Of a stretch of DNA of 8,848 nucleotides, positions 5,468 through 8,848 are shown piece by piece (position 1 is the first letter of the stretch; each line of letters begins with the position of its first letter). The DNA comes from Nitrospira sp. GTDB taxonomy: Bacteria; Nitrospirota; Nitrospiria; Nitrospirales; Nitrospiraceae. Below the pieces are notes generated by a model that ran no database searches, was not told the DNA's origin, and saw nothing but the letters and a program-made list of their open reading frames with translations. The DNA lies in contig JABMDG010000021.1 of NCBI GenBank assembly GCA_015904045.1, positions 14,502 to 23,349 on the forward strand, written 5' to 3'. A program made the position numbers and the translations under genes.

Positions 5468-6164
5468 AGGTCCCTCGTTTCGGTTTGTAGCCGCGGAGCG
5501 CGTCCTGCACTAGCGTCCGCATCTGTTCCTGCTGCGCCTCAATATCCAGGGTCGCGTCCATGGTCAAGAGGCCGAACTCCTCCACGATCTTCTCGTACTC
5601 GGCCAGTATTTGCGACTGAAACAACCGGAAACTCTCCGTGATGTCGGGACTGAGGTTCATGTCCATGCCCGCTTCATAATACTTGAATTGCCCGCGCGTG
5701 CCGCGCAGCAGCCGGGAGATGGCCACTTCGATCGGCACCCGGTAGTAGAACGCCATGTCCGGCTTGATGGCAAAGCTGTACAGCTTGCGCACCCAATCGC
5801 GTGACACCCCGCGCACCACATCGCGGGCGAACGCCGTGTACATGTACCGATCGGCCAGCACGAGCATGCCGGCTTTCAAGGGAGGAAGAATCTGGTGATA
5901 GAGCCGGCTGGCGAAATCCGTCGCATGGAGCAGGCTGAACGTCGTCGGCGTCAGGCTCTTCGTTTTTTTGCCCCGCTTGGTGGTGTCTTTGACGAGATCG
6001 GAGGAATTCCATTCCGTGAAGAATACCTTGTAGCCCTTGGACTCCAGCCACTTGAGCAACAACAACGACTGCGTGCTCTTCCCGGAGCCGTCGATTCCTT
6101 CGACAATGATGAGCTTCCCGGGATAGGGATGGCGCGCACCCTTAATGCCAGCCGGCTCGGTCAT
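5415..6164 (-). CDS. thymidylate-kinase-like protein with intact P-loop
   Basis: This 249-residue protein belongs to the thymidylate kinase fold family (usual length about 210, so there are extra residues at both ends). Visible elements are KLIIVEGIDGSGKSTQ (17-32) with the intact Walker A GIDGSGKST, FTEWNSSDLVKD (49-60) in place of the usual REPGGT loop, LLHATDFASRLYHQI (78-92), the DRY motif at 105-107 (VLADRYMYTAFARDVVRG) and YYEAGMDMNLSPD (162-174). It resembles its downstream partner through these blocks. A basic tail (226-242) overlaps the next gene. The ATG at 6164 has AAGGAG (6170-6175) five bases upstream and shares ATGA with the stop of the previous gene, so translational coupling is likely. 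It may be a nucleoside monophosphate kinase, but the changed substrate loop makes dTMP uncertain. A genome normally has a separate canonical tmk. Confidence 0.87.
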   Translation of the reverse strand: MTEPAGIKGARHPYPGKLIIVEGIDGSGKSTQSLLLLKWLESKGYKVFFTEWNSSDLVKDTTKRGKKTKSLTPTTFSLLHATDFASRLYHQILPPLKAGMLVLADRYMYTAFARDVVRGVSRDWVRKLYSFAIKPDMAFYYRVPIEVAISRLLRGTRGQFKYYEAGMDMNLSPDITESFRLFQSQILAEYEKIVEEFGLLTMDATLDIEAQQEQMRTLVQDALRGYKPKRGTYGRRTLFWRRFDVPKSE

Positions 6165-7432
6165 GGCGACTCCTTCTCATCCAATATTTTGGAAAACCGC
6201 ACGCGCTTCCGGAACACCTGCTGAAATAAGTCCGCCCGGTTTTTGGCCGCCCACAGCTCCATCTCCGCATCGCCCGTCACCGTCGCTTCGATCGTCATCA
6301 TCTTTCCTGCTTTCACACTCACGGTCCGTACCACCGAAAAATGGGTTCGATCGAGCCCGTCGGCGACTCGCAGCAGAGCCGACAGGATTCGCACCACGCG
6401 CTTCAAGCGGGGAGTCAAACTCTCAAACCCCTGATGTCTGAGCCCCGGCACCGCCCGTCGATGGTAGCGGGCAACGTTGGCGATCACCTCGATGTCGTCC
6501 GCGGTCAACCCTCCGAGATCGCTGTTCATGATCAGATAATAGGCATGCTTGTGATGCTGCCGGGGATTGATGAGGTAGCCGATATCATGCAGGATGGCGG
6601 CGTATTCGAGCCAGCCGCGCTCCTGCGGGCCCAGTCCGTGCAGCCGTTTGGTCTGGTCGAACAAGCGGAGCGCCAGATCGGCGACATGCAAGGAATGGAC
6701 TTCGGGAGCGTGGCAGCGCCGAGCCAGCCCGATGACGTTGCGACGCCGCACGTCGGGGATTTCAGTCTCGGCCTTGAGCCCTTCGCGGTGTTTGGCGATA
6801 AAGTCGTAAATCACCCCCTCGCGAATGGCCTTGTCGCACAGCGTCATCTCGTCTTGACCGGTCAACTCCAGCAGACGCCGGAGCACGACGGCAGCAGGCA
6901 GCAAGGTATCCACGCGCTTGGGATCGAGGCCGGGAAGCGCCAACCTGGCCTTCAACGAAGAGCGAGCCAGCTCTGTTTCGAGCAGGCGCAGATCTTTCAA
7001 TGCCACCCTGGCCAGATTCTGTTGGGGCAGGGGCCGCCCGGTCTGTTTGAGGCAGATGATGTCGGCCAGGTTGCCGGCCATGCCGGACGTAGCGATGACG
7101 GAATCGAAGGTCTTGGTTTTGAAGTCTTTTAGTTGTTTCGCATTCGCTTCCAATACCGGCAGAGCATCTGTGCGAAGGTGGTCTTGGTCAAAGTCGAACA
7201 GCACATCCATCAACGATTCCTTGACCGATTCCATCTTGTTTCTCGCGGACAATTCGTCGGAACGATCGAGCTTGCGGGCTGCGGCTTCCTTGATGGCCTG
7301 CTCTCTGATTCGTTCTTCCCCAGCCCTCCCTTCTTCACCGGTTCCCGATCCCGATATGGCCGAACAGCCCTGCATCAACAGAACGGCCATCACCGGCGCC
7401 CCGACGATCCATAACACTCGATCTTGTCGCAT
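6161..7432 (-). CDS. chimeric gene: Pal/OmpA-type lipoprotein N-terminus fused to Ppx/GppA-HD C-terminal half
   Basis: The 423-residue product has two unrelated parts. Residues 1-22 are a lipoprotein signal (MRQDR, hydrophobic core, MQGC with C23). Then comes an acidic and basic linker, and LMDVLFDFDQDHLRTDALPVLEANAKQL (about 74-101), the first strand and helix of a Pal/OmpA peptidoglycan-binding domain. From about residue 108, FDSVIATSGMAGNLADI starts the second half of a Ppx/GppA phosphatase. It is followed by GLDPKRVDTLLPA (168-180) and an HD-type helical domain: H246, H249, LHDIGYLI with H282/D283, HHKH (293-296), YH324 and DGLDRTHFS. The actin-like ATPase domain of Ppx/GppA and the peptidoglycan-binding part of Pal are missing. 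GGGGGA is a few bases before ATG 7432. Exopolyphosphatase activity is unlikely without the N-terminal half. A genomic deletion or an assembly join are both possible. Confidence 0.8.
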   Translation of the reverse strand: MRQDRVLWIVGAPVMAVLLMQGCSAISGSGTGEEGRAGEERIREQAIKEAAARKLDRSDELSARNKMESVKESLMDVLFDFDQDHLRTDALPVLEANAKQLKDFKTKTFDSVIATSGMAGNLADIICLKQTGRPLPQQNLARVALKDLRLLETELARSSLKARLALPGLDPKRVDTLLPAAVVLRRLLELTGQDEMTLCDKAIREGVIYDFIAKHREGLKAETEIPDVRRRNVIGLARRCHAPEVHSLHVADLALRLFDQTKRLHGLGPQERGWLEYAAILHDIGYLINPRQHHKHAYYLIMNSDLGGLTADDIEVIANVARYHRRAVPGLRHQGFESLTPRLKRVVRILSALLRVADGLDRTHFSVVRTVSVKAGKMMTIEATVTGDAEMELWAAKNRADLFQQVFRKRVRFSKILDEKESP

Positions 7433-7466
7433 ATGTTCCCCCTTCAAATAGAAAGTGCGTGAGAGT

Positions 7467-8848
7467 CTAGAGCTCAGCAGCTACCGTTTTCATCTGTTCA
7501 TACACTCGGATCACGTCCTTAAACGGCTCCCAGCGGAGTATCGCCAAGGAGTCATCGGCATAGTGCGGTGTGCGCATGCCGTTCAGCACACAGGTCACGC
7601 CGGGCGTGCCGGCAAGAATCCAGAGCGCCTTGCGCGAGAGCGTATCCTGACGGCGCGCTTCGGGCAAGAGCGGGTCGATTGCGCGCGCCACCGCCGCAGT
7701 CCGGGCGCGGCTCCGTTCGGTTGCTTCACGCCGCAACCCCTGCAACAGATTCAGCAGCTCAGGCACATACCGATCGCGCCAGGACTCCCATCGTTCCGAT
7801 GGTTCGCCGGTCAGCAGGCGCGACAGCGTCTGTATGGCTTGGTTGACTTGCGGAGCGATCATTTGGCGCTCAAGCTGCTCCCAATGCTCCAGTCCCTGGA
7901 TTTTCGGACGCACCCTCCGCAATTCATGAGACCAATTGAAGAACTCGTCCGGCGCCGTGCCCTGCTTGTCTTGCTGCACAGCCGGCGCGATCGAGGCGCG
8001 ATATTCTTGTTCAAGCGCGCCGACAGCGTCAAGTTGCCGGGCGACATCGATCGGAGCCTCTTCAAGCGGGAGGTCCGCCAGCCGCATCACCCCGCTGTGT
8101 GGAGCAGGCATGGCGTTCAAGGGCCGGTTCACCAGCACGGCCACGCCTGCCTGTTGCGCATACTCCAGCACAGTCTGCCGGCCGGCGGCGCCGGTATTGG
8201 CCGTCAGAGCGGCTCCCGATTCAAACAGGTTCATCGGGAGTTGCAGCACGCGGAAGTGATGGACGCCGGTGCCTGCCGATTTGGCGGCAGTTTGCGCCGC
8301 GTCAACCATGGCGGCGAGCGAGGTCGCTTCCGGACTATCGGCCGGAGCCGTGACGGTATTCGACGAGACTCCATAGTACTGAAGGCGTCCTGCCGCTACT
8401 TGCAATTCAAAATAGGCGAAGGCCCGCTCAAGCCGGCCATAGAAACCCGCGCGAAGCGCGGCCAGATCCTTCTCGCCCCGGTGCGCGGCTTCCGATAAGA
8501 AGTATTCGGGGTTGTGCAAGAGACAGACATCCAACGTGGCCAGACTGAGTCGATCCAGCGAGAGTGTCAATTGATCCGCCAAGAATTCCGGATGGATGCA
8601 GTGCCAGATGCCGTTTCCGTATTTGACCATCTCAGGATAGGGGCGTCCGGATTTTTCTCTGGCTTCAGCCAGTTTCAAATTTTCCCCCTGCACGTATCCG
8701 ATCTTGGAGACGACGACGATCTCCTCGCGCCGCAATTCGTCTGAAGCGATCAGCTCCGCGAGCACGGATCCCACGGCGCGCTCGCTGTCGCCGTCCATAT
8801 AATTGGTCGAGGTATCGATCACGTTGCAAGACGACCGCAAGGCTTTCT
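7467..8848 (-). CDS. large aldo/keto reductase (5' end outside window)
   Basis: The open frame runs off the right edge, so the N-terminal strand and start are not visible; 460 residues are in the window. The aldo/keto reductase tetrad is present, numbered from the codon at 8838-8840: D9 and Y14 (NVIDTSTNYMDG), K46 (VVVSKIGY) and H109 (CLLHNPEYF). GRLQYYGVSSNT (about 152-163) is a further barrel segment, and TPGVTCVLNGMRTPHYADD near the C-terminus is the usual NADPH-binding end. Ordinary members have about 310-330 residues, so this one is enlarged; the extra sequence (roughly 235-390) is charged, alanine- and arginine-rich and helical. Members reduce carbonyls with NADPH in the cytoplasm; the substrate here is unknown. 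It is the first visible gene of the minus-strand operon, ending 34 nt before the chimeric lipoprotein gene. Confidence 0.88.
   Translation of the reverse strand, partial: KALRSSCNVIDTSTNYMDGDSERAVGSVLAELIASDELRREEIVVVSKIGYVQGENLKLAEAREKSGRPYPEMVKYGNGIWHCIHPEFLADQLTLSLDRLSLATLDVCLLHNPEYFLSEAAHRGEKDLAALRAGFYGRLERAFAYFELQVAAGRLQYYGVSSNTVTAPADSPEATSLAAMVDAAQTAAKSAGTGVHHFRVLQLPMNLFESGAALTANTGAAGRQTVLEYAQQAGVAVLVNRPLNAMPAPHSGVMRLADLPLEEAPIDVARQLDAVGALEQEYRASIAPAVQQDKQGTAPDEFFNWSHELRRVRPKIQGLEHWEQLERQMIAPQVNQAIQTLSRLLTGEPSERWESWRDRYVPELLNLLQGLRREATERSRARTAAVARAIDPLLPEARRQDTLSRKALWILAGTPGVTCVLNGMRTPHYADDSLAILRWEPFKDVIRVYEQMKTVAAEL

Noticed and set aside
4745..6164. Annotation of the kinase-like pair as canonical tmk or as PPK2
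   Set aside because: The DRY motif and GxDGxGKST fit the thymidylate kinase fold rather than PPK2, but the REPGGT loop is missing, so neither specific enzyme name is supported.
6341..7132. 263-codon open frame on the plus strand
   Set aside because: It is antisense to the Ppx/HD part of the chimeric gene; composition is low in family-like motifs.
7455..8498. 347-codon open frame on the plus strand
   Set aside because: It is antisense to the aldo/keto reductase with its catalytic tetrad; no domain features and Arg/His-rich composition mark it as a shadow.
1..8848. CRISPR arrays, insertion sequences, tRNA genes, phage genes
   Set aside because: No periodic direct repeats with spacers, no transposase or integrase motifs and no tRNA-like cloverleaf were seen on reading both strands.

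Overview
This is a moderately GC-rich bacterial chromosome segment, densely packed with genes. There are no tRNA, rRNA, insertion-sequence or CRISPR signals. The gene set fits a Nitrospira-like member of the Nitrospirota: a pair of divergent thymidylate-kinase-fold proteins, a Ppx/GppA C-terminal half with an HD-type region, SixA, a small CxxC/CxxC protein and an OxyR-Dps pair. That taxonomic guess rests on recalled family resemblance, not on a database search.

Left part (1-2286): a peroxide-defence block. The 5' part of a Dps ferritin-like gene runs leftwards out of the window. A 317-bp intergenic region with several inverted repeats separates it from a divergent oxyR, whose product keeps both peroxide-sensing cysteines at exactly the E. 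coli positions (C199, C208). An exonuclease III gene for repair of oxidised DNA follows. Two adjacent AT-rich palindromes just before the oxyR start are the best operator candidate.

Middle (2287-4211): a 56-residue CxxC/CxxC zinc-ribbon-like gene on the minus strand with a perfect Shine-Dalgarno sequence. Divergent from it is a full-length FAD-dependent oxidoreductase of the HI0933/YhiN/BaiN family. A 273-bp stretch with a hairpin and no convincing gene follows.

Right part (4212-8848): a plus-strand sixA-type phosphohistidine phosphatase meets a minus-strand operon tail to tail, with overlapping stop codons. Read in its own direction, the operon is: a large aldo/keto reductase (5' end outside the window), a chimeric gene, and two thymidylate-kinase-like paralogues. 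The chimeric gene joins the lipoprotein signal and the start of an OmpA/Pal-type domain to the C-terminal half of a Ppx/GppA-HD phosphatase. Gene spacing is 34 nt, then a 4-nt ATGA overlap, then a 53-nt overlap, so expression is probably coupled.

The most unusual points are the Pal-to-Ppx/GppA fusion (an in-frame deletion or an assembly join) and the tandem kinase pair, in which one member has a normal P-loop (GIDGSGKST) and the other has arginine in place of the catalytic P-loop lysine (GTDGVGRST). Together with SixA these suggest a phosphate or nucleotide-phosphate module of unknown substrate.
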